The position numbers and the translations under genes were made by a program. Shown piece after piece: positions 35,393 through 46,639 of a stretch of 64,000 bases of DNA; the stretch's first letter is position 1, and every line of letters begins with the position of its first letter. Under the pieces are notes generated by a model that saw only the letters and a program-made list of their open reading frames with translations, had not been told where the DNA came from and made no database searches. Source of the stretch: Sorex araneus (lineage: Eukaryota; Chordata; Mammalia; Eulipotyphla; Soricidae); contig NC_073307.1 of NCBI RefSeq assembly GCF_027595985.1, forward strand, positions 38,754,234-38,818,233, in the 5' to 3' direction.

Positions 35393-36590
35393 CCAAGCAT
35401 TATAAACTCAGAGAATGCATATGCATGTGTCAAAGATGGAATAAATTATTGAATACCCATGATAGTGGTTAGATTATCCATAGAGTTGAAAATACTTATC
35501 TGTCTATTTGCATACAGAGTTCGTTAATTCTATTTCAATCTATCCATCTAACATATTTGTTCTTACTTATGGATTTGTAAATGTCCAAATGGATTGGGAA
35601 TAATCTACACAGCATTTATCAGTTACCTATATATTGCCGTACTTTAAGAGGCTATTCTTACCATGTAACAATCCACATATACATGTGATTGTATTTGTGG
35701 ACACTAATCATTCATTTCAACTCCATGATACATTTCAAAATCAATCTATATGTAGTAAAACTAAAAATTCTATAGCAAAACTTTAGATTTATAGAATTGG
35801 TGAATTGGAATCTATCCAATGTTAAATAGACATATCAAAAATTTAGCAATAATATTTATTAAGATCCTCATTTTAGGTTTCACTGTAGTTTTATTTCATG
35901 TAGAGATATCATTCATATTTTACTGTTTATTCCAATACAGTTTATATATTTCATGACTATTAGATTAAAAAAAATCTAAGAGTTTACTGTTGGCATACAA
36001 TAGTATATTAAATTTTAAAATATTCTTATCTCTGCTAATTTATTCATCTTATTGATTCTACAAAGTTTTCATCAATATTCTGGGATAATCTAGGTTAGTA
36101 ATCAAATCATCTATAAATTCTGATAGTTTCATTTTTTTTCAAAATTTAGAACTTACATGGCTTTTACTTTTGACTTATTTCATTGATTGGTAACTCAAGC
36201 AATCAATTAGTAACTCAATCTACTGAAGTAAAATAGTGCCAGTAAAAAAAAAATTGCCAATAAAATCATGTCATTATGATGTCTTATTTTAATAGAAGAG
36301 TTTTAACTATTATTTGGTAAAAACAAATAATAGTTTTGGTATTATTTGGTAATATTAGAGTTTGAATGTTCTTTGAAGAAATTTTAATCACATCTATTTT
36401 TCTAACAAACTAACGTCCAGTTACATTGAAACAGACATCACTTAAATGTTTTCTTTATAAGATAAACTTCATTTGATTTCATTACAGATGCAGTATGTCT
36501 GATTCCTAAAAGCACTCAATTTGTTTCTTCTCAATTTTACTTCCTCTTAATATTCCATGGTATCTGAGATGCAAAGATTAAAAGTTTTTA
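34340..36590. other. Very AT-rich sequence with one possible MIR fragment and a short (AC)n
   Basis: No gene. A possible MIR core lies at 35245-35345: 'aacctatgaagtacatagtc', 'ccaggtaagaaaattctgg' and 'cagtaagatgac' echo the MIR 'cctatgaggtagg... gaggaaactgagg' order. (AC)n is at 35360-35389. The rest is AT-rich unassigned DNA. Confidence 0.45.
35360..35389 (+). repeat. (AC)n microsatellite
   Basis: About 15 uninterrupted AC units. Confidence 0.97.
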
Positions 36591-36594
36591 TAGT

Positions 36595-36871
36595 AAGATC
36601 TAATCAACAGTGTGATGGTATTTTGCAGTCCTGAGGGCAGAGATCTTGTGAATGAGATTAGTTCTCTAATAAAGGAGAAACCATAGAGCTCCCTTGACCT
36701 TTCCTTACAGAGAGGAAAAGTAGTAGCTATCAGGAATCAGGAAGTGAGCTTTCTGAGCATCTGTCCTTGACTGTGCACTACCCAGAACTGTGAGAAATAA
36801 GAGATTTTTCCTTCACTTCTCCAGTCTAAGATGTCTTTATTACAGCAACTTTCATGGACTATGACACAGAG
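36595..36871 (+). mobile_element. MaLR-type LTR (MST/MLT1-like), 5' part missing
   Basis: The order is characteristic of mammalian MaLR LTRs: 'gatggtattttgcagtc', 'ctgagggcagagatcttgtg', 'aatgagattagttctctaat' with a TATA-like 'aataaagg', 'agctcccttgacctttcc', 'atcaggaatcaggaagtgag', 'cagaactgtgagaaataag', 'ctttattacagcaac' and a terminal 'tggactatgacaca'. Internal sequence is absent, so it is a solo or truncated LTR. Such elements pre-date the placental radiation. Confidence 0.75.
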
Positions 36872-36879
36872 GAGGGAAC

Positions 36880-37580
36880 CCACTTTTACATTATGTTCAA
36901 AAACAAAAGATAATTTTAATCAAACTATTTAACAATGAACTTGATACCTTGTGATAATTATTTTTCTAACATCATTAATTTTTTATCTACTTTTAATTTT
37001 TCTTATATACTCTATTAATCTTTCTTATCTTTTCTTGGTATATCTTAATATTTTTTTCTTTTTGAATCTTAATTGCATTTTGACTATAGCTATCATTTTG
37101 AATCTTACTGTATGACAAGCCAGGCAATAAGGTCTATTTGTTCACCAAATCCTAAACTATTTGTTTCCTAATGTGAATAAATGGATCACAAAGCACTTTC
37201 TCCTTGACTGTGAAAATAAAAATGACCTTGAGTTAACTTTCTAGCTGTTTCCATGAAAATTCATTTCTGGTAACATGTTATCTGAAACTGTCCTACTGCC
37301 ATACTTTGTGTATTTTGATACTTTAAATCTTTCTAATGAAACCATTATCAAGTGTAGTCAGTACAGACTTCACATAAGACTGTCCATCTCCTTGAGATGG
37401 AACTACTAACGGAGGGTTCTGTAACTAGGAAGATTATTTTTATTCATAAAATTATCAAGAAGTTATTGGTCTTGTGTTCTATCATGAGCAGAGAACTATC
37501 AGTGGTCCAGAGAAGAAACAGGGCAAGACTGTGTAGATGTAACTAACCTTGGTTCTCTCTGAAAACCTGCAACAGGTTCT
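36880..37580. other. Unassigned AT-rich sequence
   Basis: No gene or repeat recognised. Confidence 0.5.
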
Positions 37581-37592
37581 GAGGTTGAGGAC

Positions 37593-37839
37593 TGTAGCAC
37601 TATCACTGAAGCACTGTCATCCCATTGTTCATCAATTTGCAACAGTAATGTTTCCATCCTGAGACTTGTTGTTACTGTTTTTGGCATATCAAATATGCCA
37701 CAGGTAGTTTGCCAGCTCCACCATGAGGGTGGGATACTCTCGGTAGCTTGCTGGACTCTCCAAGAGAACTGGAGGAATCAAACCCGGATCAGCCTTGTGC
37801 AAAACAAACGCTCTACTTGCTGTGATATTGCTCCAGTCC
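37593..37839 (-). mobile_element. Type B SINE, antisense, with target-site duplication
   Basis: Inverted type B order: 'cactgtcatcccattgttc', 'ttgttgttactgtttttgg', 'ctctcggtagcttgctgg', 'actctccaagagaactgg', 'gatattgctccagtcc'. The segment between 'atcaatttgc' and 'aacagtaatg' has lost the 'tcgagcgggcaccag' piece. It is flanked by gttgaggac at 37584-37592 and 37842-37850. Confidence 0.9.
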
Positions 37840-38036
37840 AAGTTGAGGACACAGTTTAAAATACCACATCTTTGAAACTGATTAATAAAAACAAAGTAGA
37901 AAAAATTGGCAGTTTTATTGAAATATGAAAAAATATTCTAGAGCTTCCAGTGATAGTTGTATTGAATCAGATTCTTAAAAGACAATGTATCATGGATGTT
38001 GGAATACTGTATGTCATGAGGAAAATGGAGAGCTTC

Positions 38037-38118
38037 TGTAGCTGGGTCCCTGTATGACTGAAACCCAACCATGAACAACTTTGTAACTGTGAAAATAAAA
38101 ACAGTAAAACTTAAAAAA
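38037..38118 (+). repeat. L1-like 3' tail fragment
   Basis: 'gtatgactgaaacccaacc', 'atgaacaactttgtaactgtg' and an A-rich end match the terminal ~60 bp of the L1-like tail. The G-rich portion upstream is missing. Confidence 0.6.
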
Positions 38119-38199
38119 ACAATCAATGTGCCACTAATCTGGAAATTGAAAGTGAAAGGAAGGTTTCTAATATGGGCACCTGTAGGATTACATAACTTC

Positions 38200-39390
38200 A
38201 GGTAGTTTAGGTTTATTGGGTTACTCCCGTCACAGTGCTCCCATTCCTCTGTGTTTATTTGTAGCTTCTTTCTTAGTGTTCTGTTGACTTGTAAATAATG
38301 TTTTTCTCTTCTCCTTGAGTCCTTTGCATAGTTTATTCAGAGCAAGTCCTTTTTGTATGGACAAAGAAAGACATTTATTAATATGCCTTTGCAATTGGGA
38401 TTTAATTGGCTTTGAATATTATTAATTCCCGGGCATCTGCTTTCTTTACTGTAGCCTTGGTTGCCCTCAGTTCCTAGCCCTCTAAAAGGCAGGGTCCCAA
38501 CGGGGGACGAGACGGACCCAGGGCAAGCGGTAAGTTATGTGCTACCCTGGCATTGAGATGGGCCTGGCCAAAGTGCCTCATTCTTAACTATAAGTTAAGA
38601 GTCTGATCATGGACAAGTGCTGTCATGATCTTAAAGTAATGACGAGACTAGGACCCTGCTAGGGATAGGAAAGACTAATCTGGCCCAGGCACTGTAGTCT
38701 GAGATTGAGATGACCCCAGGAGAGCAATTCTAAAAGTTTAATGCATCTCTTGCTATGCTCATACAAAACGATTAATATTAAGAATGCTTATATATTTGTT
38801 GGACAAGGAGAGGAGAAACACAACCATGGGATTTCATCATTGATGGGTCCTGCTGAAGAGAGAATAGGTGTTCTGCTATTGTTATTGAACCTTTTAAGCT
38901 TGAATTGTGACATTGTAGATTCCAGGCTCTGTCCCAGCCTTGTCTTTGGGATGTAGATTTCAGGTGCTGCCTAGTTTGTAATTGACAATGTAGATTTCAT
39001 GTGGCAGCCCAGCCCAGTCTTTGGTATGTAAATCCGAGTGCTTTCAGCCCAAGGAAGGCTTCTTTTTTGGTTTTGTATCTGCTTTCCAGAGGCCAAGATT
39101 ACTGGCCTGCAGATACAAGAGAATAATGTTGCCTCAGTGTTCTTCCTGTAAGATCTTTTGGTGCCTTTGGTAACGTCAATGTATTGCGCCCTGAGCAAAA
39201 AGGAGTTCTGAGAGAGAGACATGGGGAAGGAGCGACTAAAGAAGGTAGCAGAGTAGATCCAGAGAGAGGCTGGAGCTGGAAGTGCGGGAGATGGAAGTTT
39301 AAAGATTGAATAAGAAGTGACAAATCAGCAACCAGCTTTTCCTTGACCACGGGCAGTTCTGATCCAGTTTGATCCAGTTCTCGGCAAGCC
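38200..39390 (+). mobile_element. LTR-like element, copy 2
   Basis: 38340-38760 aligns with 15390-15830 (for example 'gtcccaacgggggacgag', 'gggcctggccaaagtgcc', 'tgctgtcatgatctt', 'tgctatgctcatacaaaacg'). Downstream the two copies differ: copy 2 lacks the minisatellite. Instead it has two imperfect tandem ~77 bp units (38903-38980 and 38981-39057) sharing 'gacattgtagatt', 'cccagccttgtctttgg' and 'atgtagatt'. No retroviral coding sequence was recognised. Confidence 0.5.
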
Positions 39391-39741
39391 TTAGTTTTTT
39401 ACAGGCACCTTGAGTTATTTTTAAAAAGCATCTTTACAGACTTACAAACTTTCTAATATTTTTTTTAAAAAAACTATTATCTTCAACATAGGGATTTCAA
39501 AAGTAATGCAGATTTAATTAGTGTTTTTCTATGGAAACATCATATATCAGCTTGTTTCAATTTTCTGTAGTCACATGGGGTAAGTGTACTATTCACCCCA
39601 TTTGTGCCTGAGGTGGGCAGATGTTTTGTCATTTGTCCTAGCTACTAAGTAAAGATATTAAGGCTGAGAGTCTGCATTCTGGTTTATACCTGGAATGTTT
39701 TACTTTCTAAAATTGACTTCCATTGTTATACGTTATTTAAA

Positions 39742-39875
39742 GGTAACGTTGTGATTTAAAAGTTGTTCATAGTACAGTTTTTCAGGAATTCAATTTTCCG
39801 ACATCAATCCCACCACCAGTATGACCTTCCTCCACCAATCCCTATGTTCCACCCAGCACCAGCCTTAGCAGGCAT
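39742..39875 (-). repeat. L1-like 3' tail, antisense
   Basis: 'aaaagttgttcatagtac', 'tcaatcccaccaccagtatg' and 'accttcctccaccaatcc' are the inverted tail and G-rich part. Confidence 0.55.
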
Positions 39876-39983
39876 AAATAATCTTACTTGATGCTGCTGG
39901 TTGCAGAAAAATGACAAATGGAATTATGAGGAAATAGATCAATAAAAGTCAATTTATAATAAAAAAAATCAAGTATAATACTA

Positions 39984-40115
39984 ACAGATAGTACTAGGGT
40001 TAAGGCACTTGCCTTCACTCCACCCATGCTGGTTTGAATCCTGCCACTGATAGGAGTAATCCCAAAACACAGAGCCAGGAGTAAACCCTCAGTACCGCTA
40101 GGTATTGCTCAAAAC
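39984..40115 (+). repeat. Old SINE
   Basis: 'gatagtactagggttaaggcacttgcc', 'tggtttgaatcctgcc', 'gataggagtaatcc', 'cacagagccaggagtaaacc' and an A/C-rich tail. The 'catatggtccc' block is missing. Confidence 0.65.
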
Positions 40116-40587
40116 AAATAACAAAATAATAAGATACTAAATCCTCTCCACATGTTACTTTGTTTTATATTCTGCATCAATATTGAATATATATATTGCA
40201 TATATTGTCAGACTGTGCAACCTCCACCGAATAGCAAACATTTATGGCAAAAATTTCAATACAAAGAGAGAGAGAGAATGAGATTTATGTACCCTAGACT
40301 GTCCAAGATGTCTACTCTGAATGCTTAGAATTCAATAAATAAGACTGAATTACTTCAGGTGAGGTAAGCAAGTATCACTGATCCAGTAGAAGAACCTTAA
40401 CCTGTTCAGAACTGCATAGGGGGATCATTAGCTTGCTGCCAACAGAGTTCATTCAGGAGGTATCTTGGGTTCTCAGATTTTTTTCCTTCTTAAAGTTTCC
40501 AATATGACCAGGATTTCCATTTGTGAGTATTAACCATGACTTCAAGTGATGATTTGCTTTAGTTTTTATATTTGTTAAGTCAAACCT

Positions 40588-40830
40588 TGGACTGGAGTGA
40601 TAGCACAGTGGGTAGGACATTTGCCTTGCACATGGCTGACCTGGGTTTGATCCTTCAGTCCCTCTCGGAGAGCCCTGCAAGCTATCGAGAGTATCCTGAA
40701 CTCACGGCAGAGCCTGGCAAGCTACCCATAGCATATTCAATATGCCAAAAACAGTAACAATACGTCTAACAAGGGAGCCCTTACTGGTGCCTGCTCCAGT
40801 AAATCGACGGCAGTGCTACAGTGCTACAGT
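40588..40830 (+). mobile_element. Type B SINE
   Basis: 'tggactggagtgatagcac', 'ttgccttgcacatggctgac', 'cctctcggagagccctgcaag', 'gccaaaaacagtaacaatac' and 'cagtgctacagtgctac' are all in order. A confident target duplication was not found; 'caaacc' upstream and 'taaaca' downstream do not match well. Confidence 0.88.
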
Positions 40831-40834
40831 TTAA

Positions 40835-41465
40835 ACAGTACTTATAGTTAAGAAAATCCATTATACATGGCTTTCACTGTAATTTTTTAAGTTCGAGTAA
40901 ATACCTGTGTACTTCATAAAACATTTCATTTCATGCTTTAAAAACTAGGAAGATTGTAGAAATCACCTTCAAAATGATTATTTTAATATGGGGGAAATGA
41001 TATTGCTAATTCTAGCATGGTTTTCTAAAGTGACACAACCAATTTCTCCTCATGCATTACCTATGACATTTTCTAAAACATGAGTGTGCTTCTCTGGCAA
41101 TGTATCTGTTTGCTGTTCTCTCCTGCATTGCGGGGATGGTCTAAAGAAGGTGTACACATGAGAGTAAGAACGAGACACAGTCAACAAACTTGATGCCAAC
41201 GCTTGAGTTGTTAAGGATATTTATTAAGTATGTGCCTAACAAAGTAACAGTGCAGAGAGATGGTATTTAAATATCTATGGACAGATGGTCATTTTCTAAA
41301 ATAAATACCTGACACCCTGAAATATCATGTAACTCACAATTAACTTTCTCATCTGAGCTGGTGCAACAGACAGTGACGTCCAATAAACACGAGCTCCATA
41401 TGAGGAAGGCCAGCTACAACATTTACAGGGACCAGTCAGAAATAAAATGGAGTCCTTATTTCTAA
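40835..41465. other. Unassigned sequence
   Basis: No gene or repeat recognised. Confidence 0.45.
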
Positions 41466-41469
41466 AGCA

Positions 41470-41550
41470 GGATAGATTTGATACCTGGCATCTTTATGGA
41501 GTGAGCCCCAGCACAGCTGGGTGTGGGCCCCAAACCAAATAAATAAAAGC
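41470..41550 (+). repeat. SINE 3' end fragment
   Basis: 'gagtgagccccagcacagctgggtgtggg' followed by 'ccccaaaccaaataaataaa' matches the end of an old SINE and its tail. Confidence 0.5.
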
Positions 41551-41605
41551 AAAGTGATCTGGTTTGTCCTTACTTACTAAGCTCCTACCCCACCCCACAC
41601 CCTGT

Positions 41606-41606
<1 letters not shown>

Positions 41607-41640
<34 letters not shown>
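41607..41640 (+). repeat. (AC)n microsatellite
   Basis: About 16 AC units, followed by imperfect 'acacatacacac' and a T-run. Confidence 0.97.
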
Positions 41641-41644
<4 letters not shown>

Positions 41645-41659
41645 ATACACACTTTTTTT

Positions 41660-42490
41660 TTTTTGCTTTGGAACATATTGAGTGTAGACCCCACTGCCCC
41701 ATCCCCTCAATCCCAATTGTGGGGTATCAACCCTTTTGTTCAGTTCACATTCCAAAGTGCCAAAACCTTTTAATCACTTTAAGACAAAGAGAAGGAGTAG
41801 TTAGTAGTAGATGGGAGCTGAATGGCCAAGACTTATCTATGTGGGTAGCATGCATGCGTAGAATCATGACTGAACGACTCTTACAAGAACATTTCCAGGA
41901 TTCTGTCAGACTTTATTTACAAAACATAAATTCAAGAAAAAAAAATTAAATAGTGATTGTAAATGCCAAAGGGGTAGGCAGAGTAGGGAGTCACGGGGAC
42001 AATGGGGTGCTTCTGTCGTTCGGTCCCTGTATAAATGCTATGCTCACCCACCATGAAACTGAGCCTACAAGATTGTCCCCAACAGATTATTCCATTTGTC
42101 CCACTTGAAGTCTTTAAGCCCTTACAATGAATTCAAAACCATCCCAATTTCACGCCCAGCCTTGTGTAATAAATACTGTGCTGTGTTCTTTTGGTTTTTC
42201 CATTCATGATAGCTAGAAAAAAGCACATGAAAGAAGCAACATAAAGATTAATTTAAGGAATGCAATAAAATACTAATATACCAAATCAGTATTTGAATTT
42301 TTTTATAAGTTCTCACTTGCGAAAAGATTGTGACGCTTTTACAAGAGAAGATAAAAGTTTCACAAGAGAAAGTAAAGTATTTCTGTAGTACACAAAGTCA
42401 TCCTGCAGAATTTATTTTCTAAAATAAGGCCACAGTTTACAAAGTCCATGTAAATATTTGAAAGACAAATGCTGGAATTCTCTACAAAAA
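41660..42490. other. Unassigned sequence
   Basis: No gene. The segment 41970-42180 is less AT-rich and ends near 'gtgtaataaatactgtgc', reminiscent of an LTR polyadenylation region. No termini were found, so it is left unassigned. Confidence 0.35.
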
Positions 42491-42500
42491 TTAACTGTAG

Positions 42501-42676
42501 GGTCTGGAGCGATAGCACAGCGGGTAGGGCGTTTGCCTTGCACGCGGCTGACCCGGGTTCAATCCCCAGCATCCTATATGGTCCCCTGAGCACTGCCAGG
42601 AGTAACTCCTGAGTGAAGAGCCAGGAGTAACCCCTGTGCATTGCCAGGTGAGACCCAAAAAGTGAAAAAAAAAAAG
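42501..42676 (+). mobile_element. Type A SINE with target-site duplication
   Basis: Near-consensus: 'ggtctggagcgatagcacag', 'gggcgtttgccttgcacgcgg', 'ccgggttcaatccccagc', 'gtcccctgagcactgcc', 'aagagccaggagtaacccc' and an A tail. It is flanked by ttaactgtag (42491-42500) and ttaaatgtag (42677-42686), one mismatch. Confidence 0.93.
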
Positions 42677-42689
42677 TTAAATGTAGATT

Positions 42690-43045
42690 GAGCTTTTTTT
42701 TTTAAAAAAGTTCTTTTGTCCCTGGGATAGTCACATACCAAAAAGTACTCTTTAATTATTACTTTTGTCTGGATATTTAAATTTACAGGTTTATGTTCTT
42801 GTAGAATAACATCAATTTACAACATTTTTTTCCATTATCCTGTGAAATATTTTAATTAATTTTAAATCATTTTGGTTACAAAAATTTTAATAAGAGATAA
42901 GATTGTATTATAGGATGTCATTTATAATGGTGAACTTACTATGAAATAATCAAGTTTTAAGTTATTAATATTTTGATATATGTGTATAAATATCTTTTAT
43001 AAAAACATTTAAAAGTATATTTTGAAAGTCTCACTGAGCCCCACT
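42690..43045. other. Unassigned AT-rich spacer between two young SINEs
   Basis: No gene or repeat recognised. Confidence 0.5.
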
Positions 43046-43062
43046 TAAAAATACTTGGTCAA

Positions 43063-43227
43063 GGGGCTGGAGCAATAGCACAGCGGGTAGGGCGTTTGCC
43101 TTGCATGCGGCCGACAGGGATTCGATTCCCAGCATCCCACATGGTCCCCTGAGCACCACCAGGGGTAATTCCTGAGTGCAGAGCCAGGAATAACCACTAT
43201 GCATCTCTGGGTGTGACCCAAAAAGAA
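43063..43227 (+). mobile_element. Type A SINE with perfect 16-bp target-site duplication
   Basis: Near-consensus from 'ggggctggagcaatagcac' through 'gattcgattcccagcatcc' and 'ccctgagcaccaccaggg' to 'gtgtgacccaaaaag'. It is flanked by aaaaatacttggtcaa at 43047-43062 and 43228-43243, with the 3' copy fused to the A tail as in L1-mediated insertion. The intact duplication suggests a fairly recent insertion. Confidence 0.95.
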
Positions 43228-43244
43228 AAAAATACTTGGTCAAA

Positions 43245-44015
43245 ATTTTGAAAAGAATTTTTTTTACAATATAAATTTTAGATTTATTATTGATTGTATT
43301 TAGTCTCATAAAAAGAAAGTAAGATGAAAAAGAGCAGGACCATTAGAATCATTTATACCCCAAACTGAAAATGTTACATTGAATATGTCCTACAATAGTT
43401 TTTCTACCATTCATCAATGGCCAAAAAGGAACCACTTATTAGTCAAGACAACTATCAACTTGTGAGGGTTAAATGCAAATTCCATCCACCAGCAACTATA
43501 TATTTAAAGTACATGCCATCAGTTTCATGGTATCTCTGTAGTATTGACTAACATCAAATCTAGGGTTCATCAATTTAGCAAATTTTTACAGATTTGAAAC
43601 AATATAATTTTTGGTATGTGGTTACGGCTTTGTCAAGTTTGGGGCTCAAAATTAAGTTCCCAGAACTGAGTAAAGTAACTAAAAACATAGCTAGAAAATG
43701 ATGCCTCAATATTTGTATTTTCCTTTTATAAAAAAGGAACATTGGTTAAGTTCATTGGAAGCAGGGAGTAATTCCACACAAGTACTGTAGAAGGTGCCGG
43801 ATGTTTCATTAACCATTAATAGAACCAGAGAGCTGTGTTCCTCCTACTCCCTATTTCATACAAATACAGAAGCCCATGGTGCTGGATGTGTCAACATAGA
43901 AAACCAGAATGGAAATAACAGTTTAGACCCTTTGTTCTGCTGTTATTAATGACGTCAGCATAGCCCATATTTTGCAACCAAAAATAATAATAAAACTCCC
44001 CTAATATTCAATTAC
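43245..44015. other. Unassigned AT-rich sequence
   Basis: No gene or repeat recognised. Confidence 0.5.
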
Positions 44016-44023
44016 TATATTGC

Positions 44024-44211
44024 AGTGTTTTGCAAAGTGAGTGATTTACCACCCTTCTCCTCATGAGTGCTGGAATGATCCAGTTGCCTTTGATGTGACT
44101 GACAGACAATTTCCTTTGGTTCACTTAGAGAAGGCAGATTTTTGAAAGGGCACTGGGTAGTTTTCTTTTCAGAAAGAGAAGTGGTAGGTCAAAAAAGTTT
44201 GGGAACCTCTG
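44024..44211. mobile_element. hAT Charlie-type non-autonomous DNA element
   Basis: The left end 'cagtgttttgcaaagtg' and the right end 'aaaagtttgggaacctctg' (complement cagaggttcccaaactttt) form a degraded Charlie-type inverted terminal repeat about 188 bp apart. Flanking octamers ctatattg and ctgtaggg match at five of eight positions, compatible with an eroded 8-bp duplication. A related partial copy is at 51348-51495. Confidence 0.65.
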
Positions 44212-44293
44212 CTGTAGGGCAATACAGTGCCTTGTGAAAAAAAATACCAAAATACAAGGGATGGAGGAACTAATTTAGAAAATATGGTACCTA

Positions 44294-44463
44294 GGTTTTT
44301 TTTTTTCTTATTTTGTTTTTGGTCCACACACTTTAGTTCTCAGGCCTTACTCCTGACTCTGTGCCTAGGATGGTCTCAGGAGTTATTATAGCAATAAGAA
44401 TCAACAGGAGTCAGCCACACGTGCAAGTTAAGTGTCCTGCTTGATGTACTATCTCTCTGCCCA
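44294..44463 (-). repeat. SINE, antisense, diverged
   Basis: After a poly(T): 'ttggtccacacactttagttctc', 'ggccttactcctgactctgtgc', 'caggagtcagccacacgtgcaag' and 'tgtactatctctctgccc'. Confidence 0.7.
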
Positions 44464-44469
44464 CTAGAA

Positions 44470-45780
44470 TATTTTCTTTTCTTTTTTTTGTGTGTGTGTG
44501 TGACTACAAAAAGTTTACTCAATGAGGTATTTCTTTCATAATATGGAGGGTTTAGGGGACAGTTATAATAAAGGGCAATTATTTACTTACTCTGAAAACT
44601 TTGATTCTCACAAATGGTATTCAAAGGATGTTAAAATATTTTCCTAAAAATTCTCTCTTTTCAGAGTGTTTTCATTAGCCTAGGCTGAACAGGAATTTTA
44701 TTACAGTTAATGATGGTGAATTGTTTTCTTTGTTGCCAAAAATGATTTTGAAAGTCGTCCATTATGAAATCCCTTTTTGCATGCCCCTCCTTTGGATCTC
44801 CAATTTATTCAACAACGTGCTTTTTAAAATAACAGATGTAGCCATATTGGAGAGCACTGAGAAAGGAACGGTAGTTATACTTACTGGCCCCCTTTGTGTC
44901 ACTGCACGGAAGCCTGCCCAATCTAAAGTGAACATGGGTATGATCTACTGAATTCCACTGAAAATGAGGCATATTAGAAGAATGGGCTATTTTTTCATAG
45001 CAGAATGAGAGAACTTTTCATCAAACAAAATTAAAATGCTAGCACTGCTCCCTCCTTCTTGTTTAAACATTTCTGTCAGACCACATTCATTTTAAGTTGT
45101 TAATTTACTACAAGAAACAAATACTTCCCCTCTAATATTCATGGATGTTTTCCAGTGGTTAAATTCTGTAGACAAGCAATAAAATGCTGCTCTCATTCTT
45201 TATGAAATGACTTTACTTTCTTCATCTGGCTTTTAAATAATAAATGTATGCCTTCTGGAAGTCTGCAAGGTAGACTTTATATCTAGTCCTTTTATTAGCC
45301 TAGTAATCTTGCCTACGCACAGGCAAGGTTAGAAGTCAAGGTCAAAGAGGTTAACTAGGACAAGCGTGATATACACAGTTATGCAGGACTCAGGAAAAGA
45401 CACAGAAAATCTTTTATATTATTAAGCTCTCTGAAGCAGATAGGTTTAGAAAAAAAAAACATCTCTTGGCAGACACCAAGAGAATCCTCTCTAATCTCCT
45501 TTTAGTTCTTTACAAAAATGAACAAACAAACAAAAAGAAAAAACATTGTACTCAAGGATTTGAAAACAAAGCAGAATGAGATGTAACTCACTTAAGTTAT
45601 ATTTTTCTTTCAAAATCTGTTGCACATTAGCACATATGATTGAATATTCTAAGGTCATGAAAAGGAGATTCCAGCATTATTATAATAGAATAGTTCGAGT
45701 CTCAGTAAAATAGAACATAGAGAAGATGAACTTTAAACATGATTTTGCTTTAGTACAGAGATTTTTTAGGAAAGAAAGAA
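44470..45780. other. Mostly unassigned; possible MIR fragment
   Basis: No gene; the 76-codon frame at 44721-44951 has no domain. The block 44640-45120 shows no repeat signature and is a weaker candidate for conserved non-coding sequence. 'gaagtcaaggtcaaagaggttaac' at about 45332-45355 faintly resembles a MIR core. Confidence 0.35.
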
Positions 45781-45784
45781 CAGA

Positions 45785-45895
45785 GTTTCCATATAACAGA
45801 GCAATTCCACTTGTTTCCATATAAGAGAGCAATTCCAATATCCCAAGAACACAAAAACATTAATTTCAAAGGACATACGCACACCATTATCCTTT
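45785..45895 (+). repeat. L1 3' UTR fragment with internal 28-bp tandem duplication
   Basis: 'gagcaattcca' followed by 'tatcccaagaacacaaaaac' matches the L1 3' UTR block known from carnivores and ungulates. The unit gtttccatataacagagcaa... occupies 45785-45812 and is repeated with few changes at 45813-45840. Later parts of the same 3' UTR appear at 46640-46740 and 47400-48245, so these may be pieces of one L1. Confidence 0.6.
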
Positions 45896-46211
45896 TTTGC
45901 AAACTAGTGAGTAATGATAGAACAGTGATGACAAGTCTCTATGTTTGTCCATGGTCCACAGGTTCTTAAATATTTTTAAGAATTAAAATATTGAGTAACA
46001 AATATACTCAGGCTCAGAGTTAAAAAATTAAAAACTTTAATAGAAAGTAGAAGAGAAAGCTCTCCATCAGTGGAAGAACTTAGTAGATCACTAATAAGTG
46101 TGGTTTGTTTGTGGAGCTTTTATAGCAAAACAGTATCTTCGTATTACTTATCAGACAAAGAACCAGAGGACTTCAATTTTTTCCCTAGATTCATGTTAAT
46201 GTAGGATCCAT

Positions 46212-46437
46212 TTTTTAAAAAAAATTATTAGCGAATCACCGAGAGGTACAGTTACAGACTCACAAACTTTCGTGCTTGTGTTTCAGTTGTACAATGGTTG
46301 AGTGCCCATCCCTCCACCAGTGCCCATTTTTCACCACCAAGGGTCCCAGCATCCCTCCCCCCACCCCACCCATGCTCTTTGGCAGGGCATTCTCTTTTGC
46401 TTTCTCTCTCTCCTCTTGTTTTTTTTTTTTTAATGCT
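46212..46437 (-). repeat. L1-like 3' tail, antisense
   Basis: 'attagcgaatcaccgagagg', 'acaatggttgagtgcccatc', 'cctccaccagtgcccat' and the C-rich 'ccctccccccaccccaccc' are the inverted tail. The opposite-strand L1 pieces flank it, suggesting a separate, later insertion. Confidence 0.65.
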
Positions 46438-46639
46438 AAAATAATGTCTTGCATTCCCACTTAGAGAGGTGGGAACTTTGTAGTTTTGACTATTTAGTTA
46501 TATTTTTCACATTATGCCCAGGTATTGCCATTTATTGTGGTATCCTGTGAGTCTTAAAAAAATTTTGTAAACTTCCCATCACAGAAAGAGTCCAGGAGTT
46601 TGCAGAAATGTTTAAAATATAGGGAAAAGGGAAAACTAA

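Noticed and set aside
40265..40276. Short GA run as a microsatellite
   Set aside because: Only about six units, within chance expectation.
44490..44502. Short GT run
   Set aside because: Only about six units; noted but not annotated.
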